Shown: positions 9,331 to 18,242 of the stretch, one piece after another
How positions within the stretch are numbered: position 1 is the stretch's first letter
Layout of the letters: each line of letters starts with the position of its first letter
NCBI RefSeq assembly: GCF_900129465.1
Contig: NZ_FSRA01000002.1
Coordinates: 496,001-560,000, forward strand
Direction of reading: 5' to 3'
Length of the DNA stretch: 64,000 nucleotides
From: Chitinophaga niabensis
GTDB lineage: Bacteria > Bacteroidota > Bacteroidia > Chitinophagales > Chitinophagaceae
The notes under the pieces: generated by a model
Database searches by the model: none
What the model saw: only the letters and a program-made list of their open reading frames with translations
What the model was told of the DNA's origin: nothing
Translations under genes and position numbers: made by a program

Positions 9331-9713
9331 TTCATTTTGAAGGGAACTACCATCTGGAATTCCGGGATCTTTACTTCAAATATTTTCTTGTTCAGCTGGT
9401 TTTCCATTTGATAGGTGCCATACATTTTGCCGATCTCTGTACGCAGGTTGGAGCCTGAAACATACTGATAGCTTTCTGATGGTGCCAGCAGTGGTTGAAC
9501 CCCTACTACACCTTCTCCCTCCACTTCCCGGTGGGAGCCATTTGAGTCGATGATATACCAGTGGCGTCTCAACAGCTTGATCGGAAACGTATTGTTATTC
9601 TCTATTGTGATCCGGTAAGCAAACATAAACTCGCTGCCTATAGGATTAGAATAATCAGGTTGGTAAAACGTTTCCACGCTGATGGTAATGCCTTCGGTGA
9701 CTTTCTTTACCAT
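9327..9713 (-). CDS. apaG: ApaG family protein
   Basis: ApaG is a small immunoglobulin-fold protein of uncertain biochemical role (linked to cobalt/magnesium resistance in enterobacteria). From the ATG at 9713 it has 128 residues, the typical length. Conserved stretches are FAYRITIENNN, LLRRHWYIIDSNG, EVEGEGVVGVQPLL and the final FQMVVPFKMN. It has no signal peptide and should be cytoplasmic. Its stop codon (9327-9329) overlaps that of gldB. Confidence 0.92.
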   Translation of the reverse strand: MVKKVTEGITISVETFYQPDYSNPIGSEFMFAYRITIENNNTFPIKLLRRHWYIIDSNGSHREVEGEGVVGVQPLLAPSESYQYVSGSNLRTEIGKMYGTYQMENQLNKKIFEVKIPEFQMVVPFKMN

Positions 9714-9797
9714 AATGATCAACCTTTAACGTAAAAATAAGGAAAATAACCGCGTTGTAACTTTTTTTTCCACTAAGGGTTTCGTTTTAACGAATCT

Positions 9798-10124
9798 TTA
9801 GGTTATTTCTACGCCGTCCAGTTCCCGAACATTGCTCTCCGCAAGCCTGGCGGCCTTTTCAAAGCGATTATTATGGTATCCCACCCTCATCCAGTCCAGC
9901 ACGTACTGCCATAAAAAGCCCCAAAAGCCATTTTCCCTGTATTGTTTTACATGGCAAACCTCATGCCGTACCCATCCGGTATGGGCCAGGAACTGTTCCC
10001 GGCTCACGCCATATAAATGGATCACATGCCCAAAAACGATAGCCATCCTGGGGCTCTTCATCCTCCAGGCGGCTATCCGGGCTATAGTTGAGTTTTCTTT
10101 GATCCGGCAGCGAATGGTATCCAT
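9798..10124 (-). CDS. Small HExxH zincin-like protein
   Basis: A 108-residue protein with no signal peptide. The stretch TGWVRHEVCHVKQY contains HEVCH, an HExxH metal site followed by KQY, as in small zincin-like proteins often annotated near DUF4157. A third ligand is not obvious; the glutamates of RLAESNVRELDG are candidates. It lies 9 bp downstream of the DUF5777 gene, so it may be the last gene of that operon. Whether it is an active protease is unknown. Confidence 0.55.
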   Translation of the reverse strand: MDTIRCRIKENSTIARIAAWRMKSPRMAIVFGHVIHLYGVSREQFLAHTGWVRHEVCHVKQYRENGFWGFLWQYVLDWMRVGYHNNRFEKAARLAESNVRELDGVEIT

Positions 10125-10133
10125 TCCTGCAAT

Positions 10134-11063
10134 TTACTTCCCACCCAGAGAAAAACGGCGGGAAATATTGAATCCCCATCTGAACTGGCCTTCAAGCCAG
10201 GTAGACGTGGTTTCCGGGATAAATTGATTTTCCAGGATGGCGGTAGAATTGGTGAAATTCACGCTGAATACGTGTCCGCCGGTTTCGATCTCCAACCCTA
10301 CACCCAATGGATTATAGAATTTAACCCCGCGGCCCTCAAAGTAATCTTTGCTGGCCTGCTCACGGAACGGCAGGAAGTAATCCACCACCAGGGCCAGCCG
10401 TTTGGAAAAGCGCAAACGCCCTCCCACACCTACTGCAAACATATCATTCACATCCATATGCACTACCCGATTACGGTGAACATAAGTTGGCAGCACTGCG
10501 AGGGACAGGATGTTGCCGAATTTGCGGGAAAGGATCACCTGCCCGGTATAGCTCATACGGCTGCTGAAATTATCAAAATAAGCAGCATCCGATTCTACCG
10601 TACTGCTTTTCATAGAGGTTACCACGGCGTTTCCGAAAACGGCGATGCCCAGCGGGATACGGTTATCTATGGTTTGCTGTAATATTTTAAACTTGGCCAG
10701 CCCCTCGTACATCTGGGAAAAATTACCACTTCCCTTGGCACGGCTGAGCCCCACCATCAGACGATCGGTAATTCCATACTCAAAAGCAATGCGGATGTCC
10801 GTAGAATTATCTATCCCAAAGAAGGTCTTGGAACCACCTGCCTCTCCGCCCAGATCACCAAAACGGTGTGCTACGCGGAAATCCAGTTCTCCTTTTTTAA
10901 GGGTTTCGTTGGACTGGCCATTGATAATACGGGTACTTTTAAATGTAGCTATCACGGGGCCCCTGCTAACGGAATCTTTTCCGAACATCTTACTAAGATC
11001 GTCCTGCGCCATTACTGCCGGCGCTACAAGCAAAAGGGCTGTGAGCATGCGGATCTGCAACAT
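10134..11063 (-). CDS. DUF5777 family outer membrane beta-barrel protein
   Basis: An exported protein of 309 residues: MLQIRMLTALLLVAPAVMAQDD is a signal peptide cleaved after MAQ. The mature part has the DUF5777 hallmarks, an ELDFRVAHRFGDL segment and STDIRIAFEYGITDRLMVGLSRAKG, and ends as amphipathic strands. In Bacteroidota this family is regularly found with YceI proteins and small cytochromes, as here (two genes upstream on the same strand, 15 and 19 bp spacing). The joint role of that operon is not established; a role in a periplasmic redox process is a guess. Confidence 0.82.
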   Translation of the reverse strand: MLQIRMLTALLLVAPAVMAQDDLSKMFGKDSVSRGPVIATFKSTRIINGQSNETLKKGELDFRVAHRFGDLGGEAGGSKTFFGIDNSTDIRIAFEYGITDRLMVGLSRAKGSGNFSQMYEGLAKFKILQQTIDNRIPLGIAVFGNAVVTSMKSSTVESDAAYFDNFSSRMSYTGQVILSRKFGNILSLAVLPTYVHRNRVVHMDVNDMFAVGVGGRLRFSKRLALVVDYFLPFREQASKDYFEGRGVKFYNPLGVGLEIETGGHVFSVNFTNSTAILENQFIPETTSTWLEGQFRWGFNISRRFSLGGK

Positions 11064-11078
11064 ATTGTTGGTTTGAAT

Positions 11079-11627
11079 TTATTTAGTAACTGGTTGATAA
11101 TCGGCATTCACCGTAACTTCTACTACCTCGGCAATGTTCTTCACTACCAGGCTGGGGATCTTTATCTTATGATCGGCCACCGTAACATTAAACCTGGAGT
11201 TCACATTGAACTTGCCATCCCTTACTGTGATGGTCCCTTTTCCTTTATAGGATTTTTCCACGCCATGCAGGCTCAGTACACCTTCCACGGTTACAGGATA
11301 AGTGCCGTTCTTTGAAAAATCCACGTCTTCTGCAAACTTGCCTTTGTATTCAGCAAAAGGGAACTTTTCACTTTCTACATAGTTCTCATTGAAGTGTTCC
11401 TGCATAAGGGCTTTCTTAAATTGAAAAGTATTCATGGGTACTTTGAAATAGATCGCCTTTGTTTTGATATTAATGGCAGAAACACCCCGTTCGCTGGAAG
11501 CGCTGATATCTTCCAGCGGCGCGCTGGAAAAGAAGCTGAGCTTGGGTGCTTTGCAGGAATAGATCTCCTGCCCCATGCCAGCCAAGCACGTCAGCAAAAA
11601 GGTGCTCAGGAATAATAATTGTTTCAT
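11079..11627 (-). CDS. YceI family periplasmic lipid-binding protein
   Basis: YceI proteins are lipocalin-like beta-barrels that bind isoprenoid-type lipids in the periplasm. The 182-residue sequence has a signal peptide (MKQLLFLSTFLLTCLAGMGQ) and then the family's succession of strands, including SFFSSAPLEDISASS, INIKTKAIYFKVPM and GVLSLHGVEKSYKGKGTI. It is the middle gene of a three-gene set with a cytochrome-like lipoprotein upstream and DUF5777 downstream. Confidence 0.88.
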   Translation of the reverse strand: MKQLLFLSTFLLTCLAGMGQEIYSCKAPKLSFFSSAPLEDISASSERGVSAINIKTKAIYFKVPMNTFQFKKALMQEHFNENYVESEKFPFAEYKGKFAEDVDFSKNGTYPVTVEGVLSLHGVEKSYKGKGTITVRDGKFNVNSRFNVTVADHKIKIPSLVVKNIAEVVEVTVNADYQPVTK

Positions 11628-11646
11628 ACAGCTTGGTTTGGTTTCA

Positions 11647-12012
11647 TCAATCCGGCATGCCTTTTCCTATCCAGCAGGCAATGGAATCCCTGGTGGCACG
11701 CGAAAGTGCAGGATAGGCCATCACTTGTGGCATATCCGCATTGGGGCCAGTTACCCGCAGACGGAACATGGCCTCATTGCCGTTGACGTACGTTTTTAAT
11801 CTGGCAAGGGTGGAAAAGTCCGCAACCACAGGAGATCCTGATCCGGGATGGCAGGCACGGTTGGTACAGTTCTCCTGTATGATGGCATACATACGGGCGC
11901 TGGTGATCACAGCCGTGTTGCAATCGACCTGATTGCTCGCAGGGGCAGGCCCCTTTTCTGAAGTACAACCGATGCAGAAAATAAAAACCAGGCCGGTCAA
12001 TAATTGTTTCAT
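11647..12012 (-). CDS. Lipoprotein with unusual CX4CH heme-type motif
   Basis: First gene of the DUF5777/YceI operon, 121 residues. The N-terminus MKQLLTGLVFIFCIGC is a lipoprotein signal with its lipid-anchored cysteine in the IGC box. The mature part has ENCTNRACHPGSGSP, a C-x4-C-H arrangement in place of the standard CxxCH heme c site, followed by a MPQVMAYP stretch that could supply the methionine ligand and a final IACWIGKGMPD typical of cytochrome domains. Binding of heme through CX4CH is known for a few cytochromes but is not proved here. Confidence 0.65.
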   Translation of the reverse strand: MKQLLTGLVFIFCIGCTSEKGPAPASNQVDCNTAVITSARMYAIIQENCTNRACHPGSGSPVVADFSTLARLKTYVNGNEAMFRLRVTGPNADMPQVMAYPALSRATRDSIACWIGKGMPD

Positions 12013-12075
12013 AGACTGTTGAGTTGGTGAATACAGGTTTTCATGGATTTAAATACGCAACTATATAGAGAACGG

Positions 12076-12107
12076 TTGCCTTTCACGAAAGATAATAATT
12101 ATTTTTG
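12076..12107 (+). promoter_or_regulatory. Promoter of murF
   Basis: A TTG at 12076-12078 and the -7 element TATTTTTG at 12100-12107, 21 bp apart, fit the Bacteroidota sigma-70 promoter. Its position means that the TTG at 12105 is part of the promoter, and that translation most likely starts at the GTG at 12126. Confidence 0.5.
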
Positions 12108-12125
12108 CTGCCAAACATACCGGCC

Positions 12126-13403
12126 GTGAATATTGAACAGTTATACCAGATCTACCTAAAGCACCCCAACGTGCAAACAGACACCCGCAAATTACAACCG
12201 GGCGATCTTTTCTTTGCGCTGCGCGGGCCTAACTTCAATGGTAACCAATATGCGGCAGCAGCATTGGCGGCCGGGGCTGCTTATGCAATAATAGATGATC
12301 CGGCCTTTCATACAGATCCGGAGAAGATGATGCTGGTAAATGATGTACTGCAAACCCTGCAGGAGCTGGCCCTGCATCACCGGAAACAATTTTCCATACC
12401 TTTTATTGCCATCACCGGTACTAACGGTAAAACCACTACGAAGGAAATGATCCGCACCGTTTTGGGAGCACAATACCGTACCTGCGCTACCGTAGGTAAT
12501 CTTAATAATCATATAGGCGTACCCTTAACCATCCTCAGCATCCCCCGGGATGCAGAAATGGCTGTTATTGAAATGGGCGCCAATCACCAAAGGGAAATTG
12601 CAGGGTATTGCACCATTGCACTTCCTACCTTCGGCCTTATCACAAATGTTGGAAAGGCCCACCTGGAAGGCTTTGGCGGAGAAGCAGGTGTACGCATTGC
12701 CAAAGGAGAATTATATGATCACCTGAGAGAAACCGGCGGCACCGCTTTTGTTTGCAGCGATTATGATTATTTGCTGGACATGAGTAAAGGCATCAGCAAC
12801 ATTATCACCTATGGCCAGGGAGAAGCGGATTATACCGGCAAACCCATTTCCGGAAAGGCTTTCCTGGAACTGGAAACTACAGAAACAGGGCATATCAGTA
12901 CTCACCTGGTAGGAGATTATAACTTCCCGAATGTAATGGCAGCTATTGCCATCGGCTTACATTTTAAGGTACCCGCAGAGAAGATCAAAACGGTTATTGA
13001 AGGATACATTCCCTCCAATAACCGCTCACAGGTTGTGCATCGTGGCAGTAATGTATTTATCATGGATGCCTACAATGCTAACCCATCCAGTATGAAAGCT
13101 GCCATTGAAAACTTTGCAGGCATCCATGCAGAACAGAAAGTACTCCTGCTGGGCGCTATGAAAGAATTGGGAGAAGATAGCCTGAAAGAACACCAGGCAC
13201 TGGTAGATCAGTTACAACGTACACACTGGAAAGCGGTGATATTAGTAGATGGGGATTTCGCCAAAGTGAACCACCCCTATATCTTCCTGCAAAATGCAGA
13301 AGAGGCAAAAAAATGGGTCCGCCAGCAGGGTCTTGAGAACACTTATTTCTTAGTGAAGGGGTCACGAAGTGTAGGAATGGAAAAGGTTTTACCGGAATCC
13401 TAA
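12126..13403 (+). CDS. murF: UDP-MurNAc-tripeptide D-alanyl-D-alanine ligase
   Basis: Adds D-Ala-D-Ala to the UDP-MurNAc-tripeptide, the last cytoplasmic step in peptidoglycan precursor synthesis. The N-terminal domain has QTDTRKLQPGDLFFALRG; the ATP loop is FIAITGTNGKTTTKEM (about residues 95-110); MGANHQREIAGYC and ITNVGKAHLEGFGG follow; the C-terminal domain has DAYNANPSSMKAAIENF. I use the GTG at 12126 (VNIEQLYQIY) because a promoter element covers the upstream TTG. The window also holds a second MurF domain, fused to alanine racemase, at 19.3 kb. Confidence 0.92.
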   Translation: MNIEQLYQIYLKHPNVQTDTRKLQPGDLFFALRGPNFNGNQYAAAALAAGAAYAIIDDPAFHTDPEKMMLVNDVLQTLQELALHHRKQFSIPFIAITGTNGKTTTKEMIRTVLGAQYRTCATVGNLNNHIGVPLTILSIPRDAEMAVIEMGANHQREIAGYCTIALPTFGLITNVGKAHLEGFGGEAGVRIAKGELYDHLRETGGTAFVCSDYDYLLDMSKGISNIITYGQGEADYTGKPISGKAFLELETTETGHISTHLVGDYNFPNVMAAIAIGLHFKVPAEKIKTVIEGYIPSNNRSQVVHRGSNVFIMDAYNANPSSMKAAIENFAGIHAEQKVLLLGAMKELGEDSLKEHQALVDQLQRTHWKAVILVDGDFAKVNHPYIFLQNAEEAKKWVRQQGLENTYFLVKGSRSVGMEKVLPES

Positions 13404-13609
13404 AGGGGTAAAAAAATAAACCTGCGAGTTAAAAAACCCACAGGTTTTCATAACCTATGCCAACTTTAGAGTATTATAAAGCCTTGTGGCTTGCATTCTT
13501 TCTCTAAATGAAGTAGGTTTCCCTACTTACTCTAATACAACATGTACCAAAGTAAAAAGGTTTAAAGGGAAAGCGATTTTTTAGGAATTAAAGTTCAACT
13601 GCCTGATTA

Positions 13610-14014
13610 TCACAGCTGAATTTCTTGTGTAAGTTCTACCAGTACGCCATTTGTGCTCCTGGGATGTAAGAAGCAAACCAGTTTGTTGTCTGCCCCCTGT
13701 TTGGGTACTTTATGGATCAGCTCAAAACCTTCTCCTTCCAGCCTTTTCATTTCGGCATGAATATCAGCTACTTCAAACGCAATATGGTGAATGCCCTCTC
13801 CTTTCTTCTCCAGGAACTTTGCAATAGCGCTATCCTCCATCATTGATTCCAGCAATTCTATCTTGGTTTCTCCCTGCTGAAAAAAAGCGGTGGTTACGCC
13901 TTCCGAGCTTACTTCTTCTTTCTTATAACATGGGGCATTCAGCAGTTTTTCGAAGAGCGGGATAGAAGTTGCAAGCGATCTTACAGCAATCCCGATGTGT
14001 TCTACTTTTAACAT
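13610..14014 (-). CDS. mce: Methylmalonyl-CoA epimerase
   Basis: Interconverts (S)- and (R)-methylmalonyl-CoA, part of the propionate/succinate interconversion. The 134-residue protein from the ATG at 14014 reads MLKVEHIGIAVRSL, the standard N-terminus with the first metal-binding histidine; the second is in GIHHIAFEVADI, and a C-terminal glutamate (LVELTQE) completes the vicinal-oxygen-chelate site. A B12-binding protein possibly belonging to the same pathway is at 30.1 kb. The gene is divergent from iscS. Confidence 0.93.
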   Translation of the reverse strand: MLKVEHIGIAVRSLATSIPLFEKLLNAPCYKKEEVSSEGVTTAFFQQGETKIELLESMMEDSAIAKFLEKKGEGIHHIAFEVADIHAEMKRLEGEGFELIHKVPKQGADNKLVCFLHPRSTNGVLVELTQEIQL

Positions 14015-14064
14015 AGCTATTATTGATGGGCTTATAGAGAGCCCCAAAAGTAGAACTTATATCG

Positions 14065-14072
14065 TAATTTTG
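14065..14072 (+). promoter_or_regulatory. -7 element (TAATTTTG) of iscS
   Basis: A full match to TAnnTTTG that ends only 4 bp before the iscS ATG at 14077. With the usual 5-7 bp to the transcription start, the mRNA would begin at or within a base or two of the start codon, which suggests a leaderless transcript. Confidence 0.45.
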
Positions 14073-14076
14073 TGGT

Positions 14077-15246
14077 ATGCTGAAATTGCCTGTATATCTG
14101 GATTATAATGCTACCACTCCTTGCGATCCAAGAGTGCTGGAAGCGATGATCCCTTACTTTACAGCTCATTTTGGCAATGCGGCCAGTCGCAGTCACAGCT
14201 ATGGCTGGTCTGCAGAAGAAGCGGTGGACGTAGCCCGGGAACAGGTAGCCACGTTGATCGGAGCAGATAAAACAGAGATCGTTTTCACCTCAGGTGCCAC
14301 CGAATCTGTGAATCTGGCCATCAAAGGGGTATTTGAGACATATGGCAGCAAAGGCAACCATATTATCACAACGGAAACAGAACACAAAGCTGTGCTGGAT
14401 ACCTGCAAACACCTTGAAAAGCAAGGGGCAGTTATCACTTACCTCCCGGTAGACCATAACGGGATGCCTGAGCTCCAGGCCCTGGAAGCTGCCATCACAG
14501 AGCAAACTATCCTTATCGCCGTGATGTATGCCAATAACGAAACAGGGGTGATCCATCCCATTCGTGAAATTGGTGCCATCGCTAAAAAGCGGGAAGTATT
14601 GTTCCTGACGGATGCTACGCAGGCTGTTGGCAAGATCCCTGTAAATATGCTGGAGGACCATATTGATCTGCTGGCATTATCCGCCCATAAACTCTATGGT
14701 CCCAAAGGGGTGGGTGCATTATACGTCCGCCGCAAACAACCCAGGGTGAAACTGATCGCCCAGCAGGATGGCGGAGGTCATGAAAGAGGCATGCGCTCCG
14801 GTACTTTGAACGTTCCGGGGATCGTAGGACTTGGCAAAGCCTGTGAACTGGCAGGTGCCGAAATGGCAGCCGAAAGCAAAAGGCTTTCTGCCCTGCGGGA
14901 TAAACTGGAAAAAGCCCTGCTGGCGCTCGAAGAAACCCGTACAAATGGGTCCATCACCCACAGATTGCCACATGTCTGCAATATTTCGTTCAAATATGCG
15001 GATGCCAATGGCCTGATGATGGGTTTTAACAGGCAAATTGCCGTATCTTCAGGCTCAGCTTGCACTTCAGCCACTGTAGAACCCAGTTATGTGCTGAAAG
15101 CAATGGGGCTGAGCGATGATCTGGCACACTCTTCGCTACGTTTTGCTGTAGGCAGGTTCACTACAGAAGAAGAAGTGGATTTTGCCATCCGGGTAGTGAC
15201 AGATACCGTACATACTTTAAGAGAATTGAGTTCGTTAAATAGTTAA
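14077..15246 (+). CDS. iscS: Cysteine desulfurase (IscS/NifS family)
   Basis: A PLP enzyme that takes sulfur from cysteine to a protein persulfide for iron-sulfur cluster and tRNA thiolation chemistry. MLKLPVYLDYNATTPCDPRV is the family's start; PLP is held by the lysine of ALSAHKLYGPKGVG (about residue 205), and the persulfide cysteine is in SSGSACTSATVEPS (about 330). At 389 residues it is full length. It is followed 11 bp later by an IscA-type gene and the two probably form an operon ending at the hairpin at 15613. Confidence 0.94.
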   Translation: MLKLPVYLDYNATTPCDPRVLEAMIPYFTAHFGNAASRSHSYGWSAEEAVDVAREQVATLIGADKTEIVFTSGATESVNLAIKGVFETYGSKGNHIITTETEHKAVLDTCKHLEKQGAVITYLPVDHNGMPELQALEAAITEQTILIAVMYANNETGVIHPIREIGAIAKKREVLFLTDATQAVGKIPVNMLEDHIDLLALSAHKLYGPKGVGALYVRRKQPRVKLIAQQDGGGHERGMRSGTLNVPGIVGLGKACELAGAEMAAESKRLSALRDKLEKALLALEETRTNGSITHRLPHVCNISFKYADANGLMMGFNRQIAVSSGSACTSATVEPSYVLKAMGLSDDLAHSSLRFAVGRFTTEEEVDFAIRVVTDTVHTLRELSSLNS

Positions 15247-15257
15247 ATGGAGAAGAC

Positions 15258-15584
15258 ATGATTTTCATAAGCGATAAAGCAAAGGAAAAAGTAGAAGCGC
15301 TCAGGGCAGAAGGTACACTGGGATCAGATTCCTTCCTGCGTGTTTCCGTAGTAGGCGGAGGTTGCTCCGGCCTTAGCTACAAGCTGGATTTCGACAGTGA
15401 AACCAAGCCTAAAGACCAGGTTTTTGAAGATAAAGGCATTAAAGTGGTAACAGACCTGAAAAGCTTCCTGTACCTCTGCAACACCACCCTGGAATTCTCT
15501 GATGGCCTCAATGGTAAAGGGTTTTATTTCAACAACCCCAACGCCAGCCGCACCTGTGGATGCGGAGAGAGCTTCGCAGTATAG
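15258..15584 (+). CDS. IscA/SufA-type iron-sulfur assembly protein
   Basis: A 108-residue HesB/IscA-family A-type carrier, thought to deliver Fe-S clusters to target enzymes. The three conserved cysteines are visible: one in GGGCSGLSYKL and the CxC pair in RTCGCGESF near the C-terminus. It follows iscS by 11 bp, matching its role as partner in cluster assembly. Confidence 0.93.
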   Translation: MIFISDKAKEKVEALRAEGTLGSDSFLRVSVVGGGCSGLSYKLDFDSETKPKDQVFEDKGIKVVTDLKSFLYLCNTTLEFSDGLNGKGFYFNNPNASRTCGCGESFAV

Positions 15585-15612
15585 TTTTTGTAGCATACAT
15601 TTTATTAGTAAT

Positions 15613-15644
15613 AAAGCCGCCTGGATACTTCCCGGGCGGCTTTT
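15613..15644 (+). terminator. Terminator of the iscS-iscA operon
   Basis: A 9-bp stem (aaagccgcc / ggcggcttt), extended by further pairs at its tip, is followed by a short T run. Confidence 0.75.
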
Positions 15645-15692
15645 CCATTGAATATATTTTTTCTTTAACATAATTTTCTCCCTGACGGCCAT

Positions 15693-15700
15693 TATATTTG
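15693..15700 (+). promoter_or_regulatory. -7 element (TATATTTG) of gldFG
   Basis: Matches TAnnTTTG 16 bp before the gldF start, so the expected leader is about ten bases. Confidence 0.45.
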
Positions 15701-15716
15701 CTGCATTGACCGCCTT

Positions 15717-16454
15717 ATGTTAGCAATATTTAAAAAAGAGATCCACCAGTTTTTCAGCAGTATCACCGGCTACCTGGCCGTCATCCTGTTCCTGCTGGCC
15801 AATGGCCTCTTCCTCTTCGTATTCCCGGAAACCAGTTTGCTGGATGCCGGTTATGCCAACCTGGACGGGCTTTTTGAGCTGGCACCCATGATATTCCTCT
15901 TGCTGATACCCGCTATTACCATGCGGAGCCTGGCGGACGAGTTCAAAACCGGCACCATGGAACTGCTCAGCACCAAACCTATCACCTGGTGGCAGATCGT
16001 TTGGGGTAAATTCTGGGCCGCCGTGCTGATCGTACTCATTGCATTATTACCAACCCTGGTCTATTATGTAGCCATGGCGCAACTCTCCGCTTCCAATGCC
16101 GGCCTGGATAATGGCAGCATTATTGGCTCTTACCTGGGGCTGTTCCTGCTCGGCAGTACTTTTACCGCCATCGGTATCTGGGCCTCCTCCATTACCGGCA
16201 ATGCCGTGATCGCTTTCCTCGTAGCTATTTTCACCTGTTATATATTCTATAATGGTTTTGACGCGTTAAGTAAAGTACCTGTATTCAGCGGCGGAGCAGA
16301 CTATTATCTGCAAATGGCTGGGATCCGCTATCACTATAACTCCATCAGCCGTGGGGTGATAGATAGCAGGGACATCATTTACTTCTTAAGCGTAACGGGG
16401 CTGATGCTCTATCTGACTAAAATTTCGCTGGAACGCAAAATATGGCAGGGATAA
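15717..16454 (+). CDS. gldF: Gliding motility ABC transporter permease GldF
   Basis: GldF is the membrane subunit of the GldA-GldF-GldG ABC transporter required for gliding in Flavobacterium. The 245-residue protein has about six membrane segments; SITGYLAVILFLLANGLFLF, the LAPMIFLLLIPAITMRSLADE stretch and FKTGTMELLSTKPI are the conserved ABC-2 permease signature. It overlaps or abuts gldG directly downstream (next ATG 2 bp after its stop). The ATPase gene gldA is not in this window. Confidence 0.92.
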   Translation: MLAIFKKEIHQFFSSITGYLAVILFLLANGLFLFVFPETSLLDAGYANLDGLFELAPMIFLLLIPAITMRSLADEFKTGTMELLSTKPITWWQIVWGKFWAAVLIVLIALLPTLVYYVAMAQLSASNAGLDNGSIIGSYLGLFLLGSTFTAIGIWASSITGNAVIAFLVAIFTCYIFYNGFDALSKVPVFSGGADYYLQMAGIRYHYNSISRGVIDSRDIIYFLSVTGLMLYLTKISLERKIWQG

Positions 16455-16456
16455 TT

Positions 16457-18172
16457 ATGGAAGCAACAAGAACGGATAAACGAAAGAAATACCTGCAACG
16501 TACCCTGGGTATTGTGGCATTACTGATAGCAGTGAATATTGCCGCTTCTTATTTTCACGGCCGCTGGGACCTTACAGCTGAAAAGCGCTACACCCTTGCT
16601 CCTTCCACCCGCGCACTCTTAAAGGACCTGGATGCGCCGGTTACCATAGAAGTATATCTCAAAGGAAATTATCCCGCCGGTTTTCGCCAGCTGGCTGATG
16701 CTACGCGCGAATTGCTGGAGGAATTTCAGCAGTACGGAGGTAATAATATCCGCTTCTCTTTCGTGAATCCCGGAACGGAACTGCCAGACTCTATGCGTAT
16801 GCGTTACCAGGATACCCTGATGTCCAAAGGCATACTTCCCTTTAACCTGCAGGTACAGGAAGATAGCAAGGATGCTTATGCAGAGCGGCTGATTTTCCCC
16901 GGAGCATTGTTAACTTATAAAGGCCGGGAAAATGGCATCAACTTGTTAAAAAGCCAGGGAGGCCTGGATCCCATGCAGGCACTCAACAGCTCAGAAGCAT
17001 TACTTGAATATAAGTTCGCCCATGCCATCTACCAGTTACAACAGCCGGAACGCCCGCTGGTAGGATATATGCTGGGACACGGAGAACCGGAAGGCAATAA
17101 TGTATATGATGCGCTCAAAACCCTCCACGAGATCTACCAGGTAGATACCATCAACCTGAAAGTAGATGCCTTTATTCCCCGGGAGTTTACGGCCATTATT
17201 TTTGCCCGCCCCCTGGAAAGCTTTACTGATGAGGATAAGTTGAAAATAGACCAGTATGTTATGAACGGCGGTAAAGTGATCTGGTTCCTCGATAACCTTA
17301 CTGCTGCTACAGATAGCTTAAGAGGCAGAAGTTTTATGGCTTTACCCCGTGATCTGAAGCTGGAAGACCTCCTCTTCAAATACGGCGTACGCGTAAACCT
17401 CGACCTGGTGATGGACCTGCAAAGCGATATGATCCCGCTGGTAGTAGGCAATATTGGCGACAAACCACAGATCCAACCCATCCCCTTCCCTTATTTCCCC
17501 CTGCTGGCTTCCACGAACGCACATCCCATCGTCAAAAACCTGGACCTTGTGATGAGCCGTTTTGCGAACTCCATAGATCTTATTAAAGACGAAAACATCA
17601 AAAAAACCGTGCTGCTCAGTTCTTCGGAACATAGCAAAACAGTGAACGCCCCGGTAGAGATAAGTCTTGAAAGTGTTCAGCAGCAGCCAAATCCAAGGGA
17701 ATACCGCATGCGGAACATCCCTACAGCCGTTCTGATGGAAGGCCGTTTCCCTTCTCTTTTCAATCATCGCCTGGGAACAGCAGAGCAGCAAGCCATACAA
17801 TCCTTATCCGGCGTACCTTTTAAAGGAATAGCCGATACCGTTAACAGGATGATCGTAGTGAGTGATGCGGATGTTATTTTCAATGCTTTCTCACAGAAGA
17901 ACGGTCCTATGCAGATGGGCGTTAATGAGTTTAATCCTCAATATGTGTTTGCCAACAAAGAGTTCTTCCTCAACAGTATGGAGTACCTCACCAGCAAAGC
18001 CCCCATTATGGATACCCGGAATAAAGAACTGACGCTCCGGCTATTGGATACGGAAAAGGTTAAAAAGGACAGGACCAAATGGCAAATGATTGCCTTTATA
18101 GTGCCCATAGGGGCTATCCTGCTCTTTGCCATGGTGTTCCAGTTCATCCGCCAACGCCGGTACGCAGCATAA
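16457..18172 (+). CDS. gldG: Gliding motility ABC transporter substrate-binding protein GldG
   Basis: Partner of GldF. The 571-residue protein from the ATG at 16457 has an N-terminal membrane anchor (TLGIVALLIAVNIAASYF), a large periplasmic domain and a C-terminal membrane segment (MIAFIVPIGAILLFAMVF) ahead of a basic tail. WDLTAEKRYTLAPSTRALLK is the conserved start of the domain and LVGYMLGHGEPEGNNVYDAL a further family motif. A start five codons upstream (16442) would overlap gldF and is less likely. Confidence 0.92.
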   Translation: MEATRTDKRKKYLQRTLGIVALLIAVNIAASYFHGRWDLTAEKRYTLAPSTRALLKDLDAPVTIEVYLKGNYPAGFRQLADATRELLEEFQQYGGNNIRFSFVNPGTELPDSMRMRYQDTLMSKGILPFNLQVQEDSKDAYAERLIFPGALLTYKGRENGINLLKSQGGLDPMQALNSSEALLEYKFAHAIYQLQQPERPLVGYMLGHGEPEGNNVYDALKTLHEIYQVDTINLKVDAFIPREFTAIIFARPLESFTDEDKLKIDQYVMNGGKVIWFLDNLTAATDSLRGRSFMALPRDLKLEDLLFKYGVRVNLDLVMDLQSDMIPLVVGNIGDKPQIQPIPFPYFPLLASTNAHPIVKNLDLVMSRFANSIDLIKDENIKKTVLLSSSEHSKTVNAPVEISLESVQQQPNPREYRMRNIPTAVLMEGRFPSLFNHRLGTAEQQAIQSLSGVPFKGIADTVNRMIVVSDADVIFNAFSQKNGPMQMGVNEFNPQYVFANKEFFLNSMEYLTSKAPIMDTRNKELTLRLLDTEKVKKDRTKWQMIAFIVPIGAILLFAMVFQFIRQRRYAA

Positions 18173-18209
18173 ACACTCGTTTTCCCCGGAAAAGGATGTT
18201 ATAATATAT

Positions 18210-18217
18210 TATCTTTG
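18210..18217 (+). promoter_or_regulatory. -7 element (TATCTTTG) of the terC-like gene
   Basis: Match to TAnnTTTG 25 bp before the ATG at 18243. It supports that start over the long upstream open frame that overlaps gldG. Confidence 0.45.
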
Positions 18218-18242
18218 CAGTTCAATAAATTTTCCTCCTTTC

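Noticed and set aside
12105..12125. TTG at 12105 as the murF start
   Set aside because: It lies inside the -7 promoter element; GTG at 12126 is in frame and downstream of the expected transcription start.
18126..18242. Long N-terminal extension of the TerC-like protein
   Set aside because: It overlaps gldG, has no membrane or family match, and a promoter element lies just before the ATG at 18243.
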